DNA from: Gonapodya prolifera JEL478
Lineage: Eukaryota; Monoblepharomycota; Monoblepharidomycetes; Monoblepharidales; Gonapodyaceae
Direction: 5' to 3'
Length of the DNA stretch: 64,000 nucleotides
Assembly (NCBI GenBank): GCA_001574975.1
Contig: KQ965733.1
Span: forward strand, 127,012-191,011
The notes under the pieces are model-generated. The model made no database searches. It was not told the origin of the DNA and saw only the letters and a list, made by a program, of their open reading frames with translations. A program made the translations under genes and the position numbers. Of this stretch, positions 47,501 to 58,183 are shown in pieces. The stretch's first letter is position 1. Every line of letters begins with the position of its first letter.

Positions 47501-48604
47501 ACAGCTTCCCTGTAACGTACCTTGCGCCCGAGATGGACGACCGTGTCCCCGAGGACGTGGACTTCCTGGGCAGCGGGCAGTTTCTGTCATACTATGCAAA
47601 GGGTTCCTCCGAGAGCCTTACCCGCATCCTCGTCGAAGACGGCACTATACCAGAGGGCGCCAGCAGGGACAACCTCGAGCGCAGGCTCGTGCGGATTCAG
47701 GCGATGGCGTCTAGGCTCTGTGCGGAGGAGGTGAGTGGCTTGATCGAATGATCTTGTGTTGGTTGCCTATCAACGTGTGTGTGTACTTGCGGGGCTATCA
47801 GAAGTACGAGCTGAAGTATGACACTCAAGAGCATAAATTGGTTGTCTTGGACGAAGACGCACGGGTGAGCTGAAATGCCAATGCGGCGCTCTTCCAAGCT
47901 TGCTAAAATTTGATCCGTCCCCATCAGCGACAAGTCTTCGCGAAACTCTCCCGGCGTCTCGCGACCGAGTACCTCCGCAACCAAGTGGATGAATTGGAGC
48001 GCGAGATCGCGAAGGAACCCGTCCTGGCGGTTGTGGCGACGGATGTGTTTGTGAGCCACTTGCCGAGGGTGCGCAGGTGGATGGCGAACAAGAAAATGGT
48101 TGTTGTGCTATCTACCTCTGGTGAGTTGTTCCCACGCAAAGCTGTCGTGGTGGTGTTAACCGAGATCTGGTGACCTTTTCAGTCATTGATGACTTGGACT
48201 TACTCAAAAAGGGTTCGGAGAAGAAGAATGCCACTGCCCGTGAGGCGATCCGACTTATTGAACAGCGGCTCGTGCTGCTGCAGTCGGGCCACCCCTGGGC
48301 GGGTATGAGAGCCCAAAAGCCCGAGGAGACCGCAGCCCTCGAGTGGAAGTTTCCCCTTGGACAACCATACACGACGGTCGACGGAGAGCAAGTGAAAGTC
48401 GTGCCGAGACGGTATCGGGGCGCTCTTGGGTGCACTGCCTGGTTCATTGCGAATTATGGTAGCTCGGGGTCTTTGCGGGAACATTCAAAGGGCCTTCGCG
48501 TGGCGTTGGTGACGGACGATGTGGACCTGGCTCATTTTGCAAATGGGCTGGCTCTTTCGAACACTAGCACACTAGATTTTGAAAAGGAGCTAATGCAAAG
48601 TTGA
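44522..48604 (+). CDS. SMG5: SMG5-like nonsense-mediated decay factor (14-3-3-like/TPR plus PIN)
   Basis: Member of the SMG5/SMG6/SMG7/EST1 group, which binds phosphorylated UPF1 and leads faulty mRNAs to decay. Start at 44522 (MGDDRTKINATAVLR). The N-terminal helical region includes LYEDVILSDPHTADMRGIED and, across a 620-base intron (45421-46040), the group signature SLIYLGDL-ARYRLL; then TPR-like helices RALYRRALLVKPGSAKACAQ and THE-type DNLKAFYLNNGQRL. A middle part has MALKKVLVPLLLAVGELSA, CRISFFKSLAALLNSFP and PEDVDFLGSGQF. The C-terminal PIN domain (about 47930-48560) reads VVATDVFVSHLPRVRRW, STSVIDDLDLLKKG, EAIRLIEQRL and VALVTDDVDLAHFANGLAL. The VIDxLDLLKK and HLP-x-R strings are closer to human SMG5 than SMG6. 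The acidic residue expected in the middle of the SMG6 active site (NDD motif) is not found, arguing against nuclease activity. About 14 exons; those at 45420-47100 are less certain. Confidence 0.82.
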
Positions 48605-48657
48605 TGAACCAATGGAAAACTTGTTCACTATTATATACACAACTGTTCGCAAATTTA

Positions 48658-51097
48658 CTACATGTCCATCTCAACGTGATCTTCATCATGAACTTGCTGC
48701 TGTTGTTGTTGCGGTGCTGAAATTCTCAGTCTTGGTGGTACCAACGCTGGCAGCTCGAGTTTAGCTAAAATGCTTAGCGCTTCGATCGTGATACCAGGGT
48801 TTCCATCCAAGTTGACCATGCTGAGCTTCGTGAATGAATGGAGATTCCTCAGACCCTCATCCGTAATACGAGTGCGTGACAGGTTAAGCTTCTTACACAC
48901 TCGCTGGGAAGGGTGGACAGTGTCACAAGCAGGAAAGAAAAAGCCGTTCGTTCTCATACTTACAGCGAATGGTGCATCCGCGACCATGGAGAGAAAATTG
49001 TCATCAACCTTGGTTGCAGAGACCGAGAGAGATGTCACGGAAGGAAGGTTTCTCAGAAGCTCTGCCATCGGAGTGCTCTCGATTTGAGGAAGTCGGTCGA
49101 GATCCAAATCCTCAACGTGAGCAAGTCCTGCAAAAAAAACATGGTAGTATCATTTCGCGAATGTTGTCCACCCGGTCAAACGCATACGCACGACCCAGGA
49201 ACTTGAAACCTTCATTTGTGACATTCTTGCAACCAGCCAAGGCCAATCTTTCGAGACTATTCGCGAGTCCAGCGATCGACATCAAACCCTCGTCTGTCAC
49301 GTTTGCCATCTCTAAATTCAATTCCCTAATGGGAAGTGGCATTCTCGCCATTTCTCGGAGCACTTCATCGCAGTTGACCTCTTTGGTAGGGAAATTAAAA
49401 GCCCTTAAATGCTTGAGTGTCTGAAGGACGATCCGAATACCCGCAACAGACACCGCGTGACATTCCGAGATTTCTAGTTCTTCCAGATTAACCAGTCCAG
49501 CTATCACTTTCCTTAGGTCGTCATCAGAAATCATTGTCCTTCTGAGAGAAAGGGATCTTATATGTTTGAATTGATAGGAGGCGAACGGTGTCAAAGGTGA
49601 AGCAAGTTTCGTGGATGACAACGACAGGGTAACGAGATTTGGTAAACCTCACAATGCAAGGTTTAGGCTTCAATATCTCTCTTAGTCGTTTATTCACTCA
49701 CTCACTCACCATGTAAATCACTGAAAATAGTCGTTCCGCCCACGCCAGCACACCCCGCCAATATCAACGTATCAATCTTCGTGCTTCCAGAGGCAATTAT
49801 GCGCAAGCCTTTGTTTGTGACTTTCGTTGCCGAGAGATTGAGATACTTTAATTCAGGCATACGGGCGATACTCGTGGACGCGCCATCAGTAATGCGGCTA
49901 TGACAAAGGGGGTGTAAAAAAAAAATAAATAAAAAGGAGAGATTAAACATACCATGAGCTCAAGTCAAGATGTTGTAAGCTTCGGAGGGGTTCAAGCGCC
50001 ACGACTCCAGCATCCGTAATAAAGGAGCATCCTCTCAACGAAACCCTCACGGTGCTTTCCCAGAACCACGTGCCGATACTCTGAAGTAACCCGTCGGTCG
50101 ACAACGCATAACCATCCAAGTCCCATTTTCCGACGCCGGCTTTTCTCAGTCTCCTCACGGTAAGCCCGTCAAGCCGTTTCGTTTTTGCAAGCTCGCTCAC
50201 GAGAAGGTCCGCCACGTCGCCTTGTAATGAATTCGCGCCAGCAAAAAGACGGTCGGGAAGAGATGGATTCGCAAGTAGGGAGCAACACGATTGAAGACAG
50301 AGAACGCGTAGACCTAAAACAGGGCGTCTAACGGTATCACGGATTGAGGATCCCACAGGATTGGTGCTTTTGGTGGTGAGCGACGAGAGAAAGTTCAAAG
50401 CAAGAGCCCGTCGAGTTGCAGAGTCCTCCGGTAGCGTTCCGGTCTCCGTGTCGGTCGTGACAGGATTATTACTCGTGACATCGTCGGTTATCCGTCTCCC
50501 TTGTCCAACGAATGGTGTAACCACTTGAGTTCGTATCCCTGTCGGGTACATTCCTTGGGGTCCAGCAATATTGCCCCCCTCAAAAGGCCTATATCGTGGT
50601 TGCGTCGCACCTCTCTGTGCTGACTCTTCATCATGCATTTCAGTATCTTGGTCATCGTCAATGGTGGGGTTGTTCTGTGTGCTCGACTCCTGCACGGGGT
50701 TGGAGTCCGCTACAAGTGGTTTGACCACGGTAAGCGATGCGCTAGGGGTCAGTCCTGCTTCTGCAATCGACCTCGTATCATCGCGTGCAAATGTCCGATG
50801 GGGGAAAGGTTGGATAAGGGAGATGTCACTAGACCCGCAAGACTGTTGCACCAGCTCATACAAATCCCTCAGTGTTGTGTCATAGGAAAGTTTATGACGT
50901 ATCTGTGCACCATCAAGAAGGCGGACCTGAAGTACGGCAACGCTGTTTGGGGACGATAAAGGTTGCGGTGACTCCTCCACTGTTCGTGGCTGTTGCCGAG
51001 TATTCGCGGCACGACGACGTTTCTCTTCTTTGTCTTCTTGGATTGCAGCTAGTATCCTCGCTTTCTCCTCCCTTTCGGACTTCTTCCACTTGTTCAT
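48658..51097 (-). CDS. UBX-domain protein with C-terminal leucine-rich repeats
   Basis: The N-terminal third has a charged helix (KWKKSEREEKARILAAIQED) followed by a UBX domain: AVLQVRLLDGAQIRHKLSYD, TLRDLYELVQQS, LIQPFPHRTF, GLTPSASLTVVKP. UBX domains bind the N-domain of Cdc48/p97. After a disordered linker come cysteine-containing leucine-rich repeats of the F-box/AMN1 kind: VSLRGCSFITDAGVVAL, LQHLDLSSCRITDGAST, LKYLNLSATKVTNKGLR, LEELEISECHAVSVAGI, LERLALAGCKNVTNEGFKFL, KLNLSRTRITDEGL. The gene ends with a Gln-rich, acidic tail. At least five exons. The ATG at 51097 is conservative: the frame is open upstream, and exons near 51180-51360 (for example beginning MDGEPEQPS at 51361) may belong to it. 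Likely role: Cdc48 adaptor with an LRR substrate-binding surface (inference). No F-box is visible. Confidence 0.8.
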
Positions 51098-51482
51098 TTG
51101 CTCGAGCTGGCTTTGGGGGATTTGAGATTAATTCAATTGTTTCCCTGCATTTCCCCCTTATCTCCTGTCTTACATCTTTTCGGAGAGCATCTTGGTATCA
51201 GAGGGAGGTACTTTGAACCGTGACTTCACCCTCTGCTCAAAGCAAGTGTGTGTTTCAGTTTCGAACACAAAGTCGTACGGCGGGATGAGTCAAAAACCAA
51301 CCGTATCATCAGATCCTCTTCCGTCCCCAACGTCCGAAGGTTGTTCTGGTTCTCCATCCATCGTTTTGGAGCAAGTCGACCGGCAAATGCAATGAACGGT
51401 TGTCCACAGCAGCAGCTTTGGAGCTTCACTTCATGGAGCTTCACATCTTATATTAACTATATTATACGAGTCCACTAGCCCA

Positions 51483-54400
51483 TTATACGACACCTTCTTC
51501 TTCATCCTTGATAACGCTAACAGCGCCGTCGCGGGTGTTGGGGGTTTTGGGGTTTTTGAGTATCCTATTCAACTGCGATGAAAACCTTGAGAACTCACAT
51601 CGAACGGAGATGCTCCTTGTAAGCACGAATGTCGTCTTCCCAGGGTTCGACTTTCTCATCCTGGACGATCCAGATCTCTTGCGCGACTTGCTCAATCAAT
51701 CTAAAGTCATGGGACACGAGAATGACACCGCCGTCGAAGGCGTTGATTGCTTCCGCTAGTGCATCGATAGTTTCAATATCTAAATGGTTGGTCTGAACGA
51801 AAAAAGGCAAGGACAATGTAAAGTCCAATCAGCGCTTTCATGTAGGCTCGTCTCAGGGTGACTCACAGGTTCATCCAGTAAAAGCATGTGTGGTGTGGTC
51901 AGAGCGAGCCACGCAAATACCACCCTGCAGCCCTTGTGAGAGCCATACCCGTGGATCCATGTACATCAAACTCACCTCCGCCTCTGTCCATCAGATATTT
52001 GTGACATGGGCACAACCTGACTTTTACCCGTCAGGCCATATTTGCCAACGATATTTCTCATCGCCTGTTCCTTGTAAAGTGCATTGCCATCCTCGTCCTT
52101 GAAACTAGCGCAGAGATACTGGACAGCGGATAACGAAAGATCAAGTTGATCCGTCAGGTGTTGATGAAAACGAGCAATGCGAAGGTGGTGGTGTTTGCGA
52201 ATTTCGCCGGATGTTGGTTGGACTAAACGGGAACCATTTAAGATCCTGGAGGAAACAATGGTAATAAACACCTCTCACCTTCGCCAACCATTAACTTCAG
52301 TAGTGTTGATTTTCCGGCACCGCTGATAAAAGAAAACGGTTCAATTTAAAGAAACGTAATCACAAAGGAATCACCACCCACTTTGGACCAACTAGCGCAA
52401 TTCGTGATTCTAAATCCACTCCGAAAGTGACGTCTTTGAACAATACTCTCGATTTCCCTGGATAATTAAACGAAATATCACGGAACTGCAACACCTGTTG
52501 TCGATATCGACCTTAATCTGCCATCTTCGAGTCAATTACGGAGAATCGGAGAATCAGCTCACTGGAGGCGCTAAACCACCGCCACAATCGTTAAAGCGGA
52601 ATGAAACGGCTTTTTCTTGGACCAGCTCATCTTTGACATCTTCAAGCTTCTCGGTTTTCTTGACCATCGCTTTCTCCTTCTGTTTGGCCTGCTTTGCAAC
52701 TTTTTGACCCAGACGCGCGACAGTGTCTTGCATCTTCGAGAGCTGCTTTTCAGCCGCCTTGGCCTTCTTGGTCAAAGTAGCGTCCTTCTGGGCGCGCACG
52801 ACGACAAATGTATCATAATCACCATTATAATAGTCGAGCTTACGATTATGCAAATGCATAATGTCTGTGCAAACCTATACATAGTCTTAGGACCAGGCCA
52901 ACAGCGTTCGTTTAACCCACAATGTCCACTTACCCCATTGAGGAAATCCTGAGAGTGAGAAACTAATAAAACTGTGTGGCTGTACTTCTTCAGGTACTCC
53001 TCCAGCCAAACACACGCTCCCAAGTCCAAATGGTTTGTCTGGACGTGATGGGTGTTAGAGACGCCCATAATGCTGACGTCATATGGAAGCTCACCGGTTC
53101 GTCCAATAGAAGCAGAGTTGGTTTGACGAACAGAGCTCGCGCGAGAGCGATACGCATCCTCCATCCACCGGAAAATTCCCGTGTCTTCATTTGTTGCATC
53201 TCAGGGCTAAAGCCCAAACCATGGAGGACCTCTGGCAGCGATTTAACAATTTTGATTTCGAAAAGTTCAAACGACATGATCTAAAACAATCCGCCCACCT
53301 TTCGCTCTTCTTTCAGCGGTGCCGACGTCCAGTTCGTTGATACGGTCATTTATAGCTTCAAATCTCGGGGTCTCGCTCCCTCCATCCTGGTCCAAGAGCT
53401 CCTCAAGCTCTTGCTCTAGTGCTTCCTTTTCCCTAACCACGATATCCACCACTGCTTCTACTGCTGTCATGTCTGTGGGATCAAACTCGCGGTCCAGCAG
53501 GTATATGTCAATTGCGTTCTGTATCGGAACCTCTCGATTTCCCAACGTTTTCAGCAACGTGGATTTACCTGGTATAATGCAAAAGTTAGATTGTGCACAA
53601 CCTCAAAAGGGACAGTTCAGCGCACCTGCCCCGTTCACACCGAGAAGACCATATCGCCGTCCGTGAGCCAATTTGAGCGTTCCATCTTTAATGAGGTTCG
53701 TTCCCCAGGCAGCAAGGGAAAAGTTGTCGATAATAATATCCTTGCTTGTATCATCGCTGACAAGTGATCCAGTCGCCGTGATGTGTGTTGTAGAAGATTG
53801 GAAAGTGCCATCTGCTTGCTGCTCGGAAACCACACCTCGCCCGACAGTGCGTCGACTGGCAGCCTCAAACACAGCAACCGTCTTCGTGACCCGCGCCTGC
53901 GATGCCATCTCGTCACCATCAAGTCCCATACCGAGATCCGCGCCGGAAACCGCGGTCTTTTTCGGGTTAGCGTCCTTCTTTGGGGGAGCAGCTTCGGGCG
54001 CCTTGGCGTCGGAGATGGTTAAATTGCTGACTTTACCCAAGAGTTCTTCTAAAGTACCACCACCAGATTTTTCCCCTTTCTCAGGCTTGTCGACCGCCTT
54101 TTGTCTCCAAGATGCTTTCCCTTTGCCTGATTTTTTGGGTTTCGTGGTGTCAGGAACGGTACTGGTATCCTCCCCGGCAGTAGCCCCAGATTTTGAACTT
54201 TCATCGATATCCATGTCATCGAGTGTTTTCTCAGCTGGCTCGGGAAGTTCTATTTCGACGACCTCTTCCTCGGAAGGATCACGATGACGTTTCGACGACT
54301 CCTTACGCTTACGAGGCTTGGACATTTCCTCGCTGGCCTCCTCATCAAGGGGCGCTTCGCTGTCCTCCACAGGCTTTTTAGATTTCTTCTTTTTCGGTCG

Positions 54401-56134
54401 AGGCTCTTCAACATCAGCTGTCGCCTCATTAACGGAAGTGTCGTCGAGGGGTGTTTCATCAACCTGTTTGGACTTCTTCTTCTTGCGCCGGACTGTCTCC
54501 ACTTCTTCGGCCGCTTCAACGTCTTCAACTGCGGCAGGTTCTTCCGCGTCCTTTGCAGCTTTCTTGCTTTTCTTCTTATGAGATCGCTCTTCCCCAAGTT
54601 CCCCAGCGTCGATTTCCGCAGGTGCGTCTTCAGAAGTTCCTCGGGATTTAGACTTCTTCTTTTTTGGCGGATCGGCAAATACAGCGGCGACCTCTTCGTC
54701 CACCGCATCCGCAAAACGTGCCGTCTTCGATGTTTTGCCCGACTTTTTGGGCTTTTCCACGACTTCTGGTTCCTCTTCTTCAACAACTTCTGGAGGTGCC
54801 CGCACCTTCTTTCCATTTCGCCGTTTCGATTCGACTTCGGCAGCTTCTTCCTCCTCATCGTCGAGGCTGGCACCTCTCCTCCGGGACTGCTCAAGTAACT
54901 GAAATCCCGAGGGTCCCGACCTTGGGCTGGTCGAACCTGGAGACCTGGAGAGTAACTTCTCCTTCAATTTTCGGTCCTTTGCGCGATGGTCTTCCTTGCG
55001 CCAGCTCTGCTCTTCATCCTCGTCCGGTAAACGTTGTTCCTCGACATTATTTTCGTCGTCGGAGTCGTTCTCCGAATCCTTTTCTTCTTCGTCCTCGCCA
55101 TTTTCTTCTTGCACCTTCACAGGAATCCATTTTCCCTTGATCTTCTTCCCCCGGGAAGTGATGACACTTCGCGAGATTCCTGGACTTCCTCCTTCAGCTT
55201 CGTCTTCCAGCCCATTGGTCTGCGGACCACCCGAGCGCACCTTCTTCTTTTTTCCTGAACTACCATCTCCTTCCTGCGGGACAGCGTCGGAGGCTGGAGA
55301 GGCTGCGCTCGCCTCCGGCTCGACGTTCAATCCTTTGCCTCCTTTGCCTTGCTTTTTGTTTTGACCGCCTGACTTCTTCGCTGCCTCGGCTGCCAAGGCA
55401 GCCTCTTCTTCTGCAAGGAGCTGCTTGGCGGACTTCTTCGGTTGCTCTGTAGGTTTAACAAAAGATGATGTTTTGCGACACGGCGAGCCGGTCCGACATC
55501 CCACTCGCCTTGGACTTCGGCATCCTCGTCCACGTGTCCTTTCTTGCCCCGTTTCTTTTTTCCTTTCCCTATGGCTTCGTCGTCCACCGGTTCTTCTGAT
55601 TTGGAACTCTTTCCAACCTTCTTGTTCCCCCGTTTTCCTCTGTCGTCCTCCTCATCCTCCTCCTTGCTCCGCGCCTTTCCGTTTGCAGTTGGTTTGGCTG
55701 GCGTTTTCGATTTATCTTCGCCAGAGTCGCTCCCTGATCACAAGACACTATACTTGAAACACCACGAAACGATCATGAAGGCGAATGGACTACCGCTTAC
55801 CATATGAATTCTTTGATTTCGATTTCGATTTCTTCTTCGGCTTCTCGTCTTCATCATCGGACTCGACTTTCGGTTTGGAAGGTTTGTTTGACTCCACAGG
55901 AACTGGAATGTCCTCCTCCTTTTCTGAGCCCTCATCCTCGTCTCCATCGACATCCATGTCGTCCCCCATTCCGTTGAGAAGAGCGAAAACGTTGACTTTG
56001 GGCTTGGAGCGAGGAGCGAAATCATCGTCGTCAACCAATGGGGAGCTTTTCGATCCTTTCTTTAATGCAGCAGGCCCAAGCACTTTATCATCGTCCAGAC
56101 CGCGGGTCGCTTTCTTCGACGCACGCTTGCTCAT
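51483..56134 (-). CDS. ARB1: ABCF2/Arb1-type ATPase with long charged N-terminal extension
   Basis: Soluble ATPase with two nucleotide-binding domains and no membrane spans; ABCF2/Arb1 proteins act in ribosome biogenesis. NBD1: Walker [13 protein letters not shown] (split by an intron near 53570-53625), signature [15 protein letters not shown], Walker [33 protein letters not shown], and [10 protein letters not shown]. The linker ([16 protein letters not shown]) and NBD2 follow: [30 protein letters not shown], signature [52 protein letters not shown]. These strings match ABCF2 rather than Gcn20 or ABCF1. Ahead of NBD1 lie about 750 residues of alternating acidic blocks and KKKKSK-type basic blocks, starting [16 protein letters not shown] and including [18 protein letters not shown], which recalls the ABCF1 N-terminus. 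Yeast Arb1 has no such extension. One uninterrupted exon (53630 to about 55450) carries both the charged region and the start of NBD1, so it is one gene. Confidence 0.9.
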
Positions 56135-56297
56135 CGGAAGCGGAAGCGCGTTTATGGAAAAAAGATAGTACTGTGGCCACTCACTGCTTCAGGGCAGTCA
56201 CGGCGGCTGAACTTTTTGGTGCCCGTTGAACAAAGCAGCCGCCAAGGCTTACCTTGAACTCTTTCCTCTCTTCCCTTCTCACTTTCACTTGCCTGCG

Positions 56298-58104
56298 ATG
56301 CGGTCGCTAGCTGCGATTGCCGTCCTTGCGCTCGCTGGGTTCTCCTGGGCGGCGCAGACCCAGCCACCCACTTGGGATCCTGCAAATGTCCCAGGTACTT
56401 GTCGCTTTGTTGTCGCGGGCACTGCTGCAGTCACTCGTAACTGAGATCCTATCGTTTCGAAGCCTGCGAGAGCATGAAAGTCTCTTTTGCTTCCCTCAAC
56501 CCGTCCGACCTCGCCGTCACTCGTTCACAATTCACCGGACAAACCTTTGTGAATGAGGAAGAAACAAACAACGTTGCCTTGAACAACGGAAACTTGGAAA
56601 TCAAGATTACGAAGGGCGGACTCAACACATTTAATCGATCTCAGGGAGTGGGCGCCACCGTTACCTGGAACAGAATGTTCAAAACCGGTCGCGTTTGCAT
56701 ACGTGCGAAAGCTGCGAAAGGAGGAGGGATTGTGACTGCTTTCTTCACCGTGAGGTTCCAACGCTTTGCTTCGGTACTGACCGACATCAACATATTTTCC
56801 GTTATAGATTGCGAAAGATTTACCTCAAGGTGATGAAATCGATGTGGAGTGGGTTGGTATGTATCTCTGCTCGCTCCCTTTACCACACTCTTTTCGTTTT
56901 TAACTGGAACTAATTTTCAGGCAAGGACATGGCACGAGTTCAAAGCGCGTACTACAAGGGTGGTGTTGCCGACTATTGCAACGGAGGCTACCACGAAAGT
57001 GAGTTTTGGACACTTTCATCGAATGTCGTCATGTTTTGACCTCGGACCCATATCCAGTCCCAGGCGGAGACGCGTCGGCGGATTTCCACGAATACTGTAT
57101 CGAACGGTGCAACGACTGGTTTGCGTGGTACGTGGACGGTCAAAACCGCCGAACTGTCTATCGAACGGACAACTGCGACGCAAACTGGCTCGGCGCAGAT
57201 CAAATTCTCGTCGTCGGGGAGCTCTGGGACGGAGGCAGTGGGAACCCTGGTACTGCGTTGTGGTCTGGGGGTCCGACCGGTAAGTCCTGCTCTCTTTAAG
57301 CTTGCGAAACGATGAGAAGAAAATGTTGCGTCCAAACAGATTGGAGCGACCCGAACAACCCGAACTACAAAATGACTATCAGCGACTTCAGCGCTCAGTG
57401 CGGATGCGACGGTTTCACAAAGCCACCTCAACCCGATTTCAGTGAGTGTGTGCTTGCATCTTCTTGTGAACGCGACGAAACGTTTAACCCCCCAAAAAGA
57501 TACTATTGCTTGCGAAAATTTGCCCGGGGATGTTGACCCTTTCACTGGCGGTGACCTGCCCCCCAAACCTGTCGTACCAGTTCCTGGTGAGCACCTGTGG
57601 ATCGACTGGATTGACAGATTCTTGTAATACTCATACAATTTACCGTTGCAAAGGTCCTGGTTGCTGGCTTCCTACGTGGCACTACAAGAACCTCACCTGT
57701 CACGCTGTTCCTAACTGGACGGCGCCCGATACCGCAGTTTGCGACCACGGCACACGGTTCTACAATTCCAATGCCTCCGTTCCAAACCCGGTACCCTACA
57801 CACCACTGACATCATATTCGATGTTGTCCACAGCGACGCCGCTGCCTGGATCTGGAGCGCCTTCATCGAATGCATCAAAAACGGGCGCGTCGGTGTCCTC
57901 CACAACGGGATCGTCGTCAGCCACTCCAGCGGCTGGTGCAGGATCTCAGGGTACTGTGACCACGAAAGGTGGTGGAGTTGCTCGTTTGAGTGCAATGGGC
58001 CGGACGGTGAGTTTTGACGTGATGACAAATTTGTGCCACCTTAGCATTGTTTCCTCGCCAAGGTTCTTGCTGCATTGACCTTCTTATTGGTTCTTATTAT
58101 TTAA
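56298..58104 (+). CDS. CRH-type GH16 cell-wall transglycosylase, GPI-anchored
   Basis: Secreted enzyme of the Crh/UTR2 group that joins chitin to beta-glucan in the fungal wall. Signal peptide MRSLAAIAVLALAGFSWA from the ATG at 56298. The GH16 domain runs through NGNLEIKITKGGLNTF, VCIRAKAAKGGGIVTAFF, the catalytic GDEIDVEWVG (E-x-D-x-E), YYKGGVADYCNGGYHE, a DFHEYCIERCNDWFAWYVDG strand and ALWSGGPTDWSDP. After it come a Cys-rich segment, a Ser/Thr-rich stretch and a C-terminal hydrophobic end (VLAALTFLLVLII, stop 58102-58104) preceded by small residues, a good GPI-attachment signal. Nine or ten exons; the join between exon 1 (to about 56393) and the second exon (from about 56463) is the least certain. 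No CBM18 chitin-binding domain is seen, unlike yeast Crr1. Shares a 163-base promoter region with the divergent ABCF gene. Confidence 0.9.
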
Positions 58105-58183
58105 ACAAACGAGTGTAGCCATGCGCAGGCGCAGTGATTTATTTCAAATACACGCGTACGCTTTCCGAATATGTCTTCTCCAT

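Noticed and set aside
54284-54898. Phe/Leu/Arg-rich plus-strand frame
   Set aside because: Antisense of the Lys/Glu-rich N-terminal part of the ABCF gene; the hydrophobic look is an artefact of complementing Lys/Glu codons.
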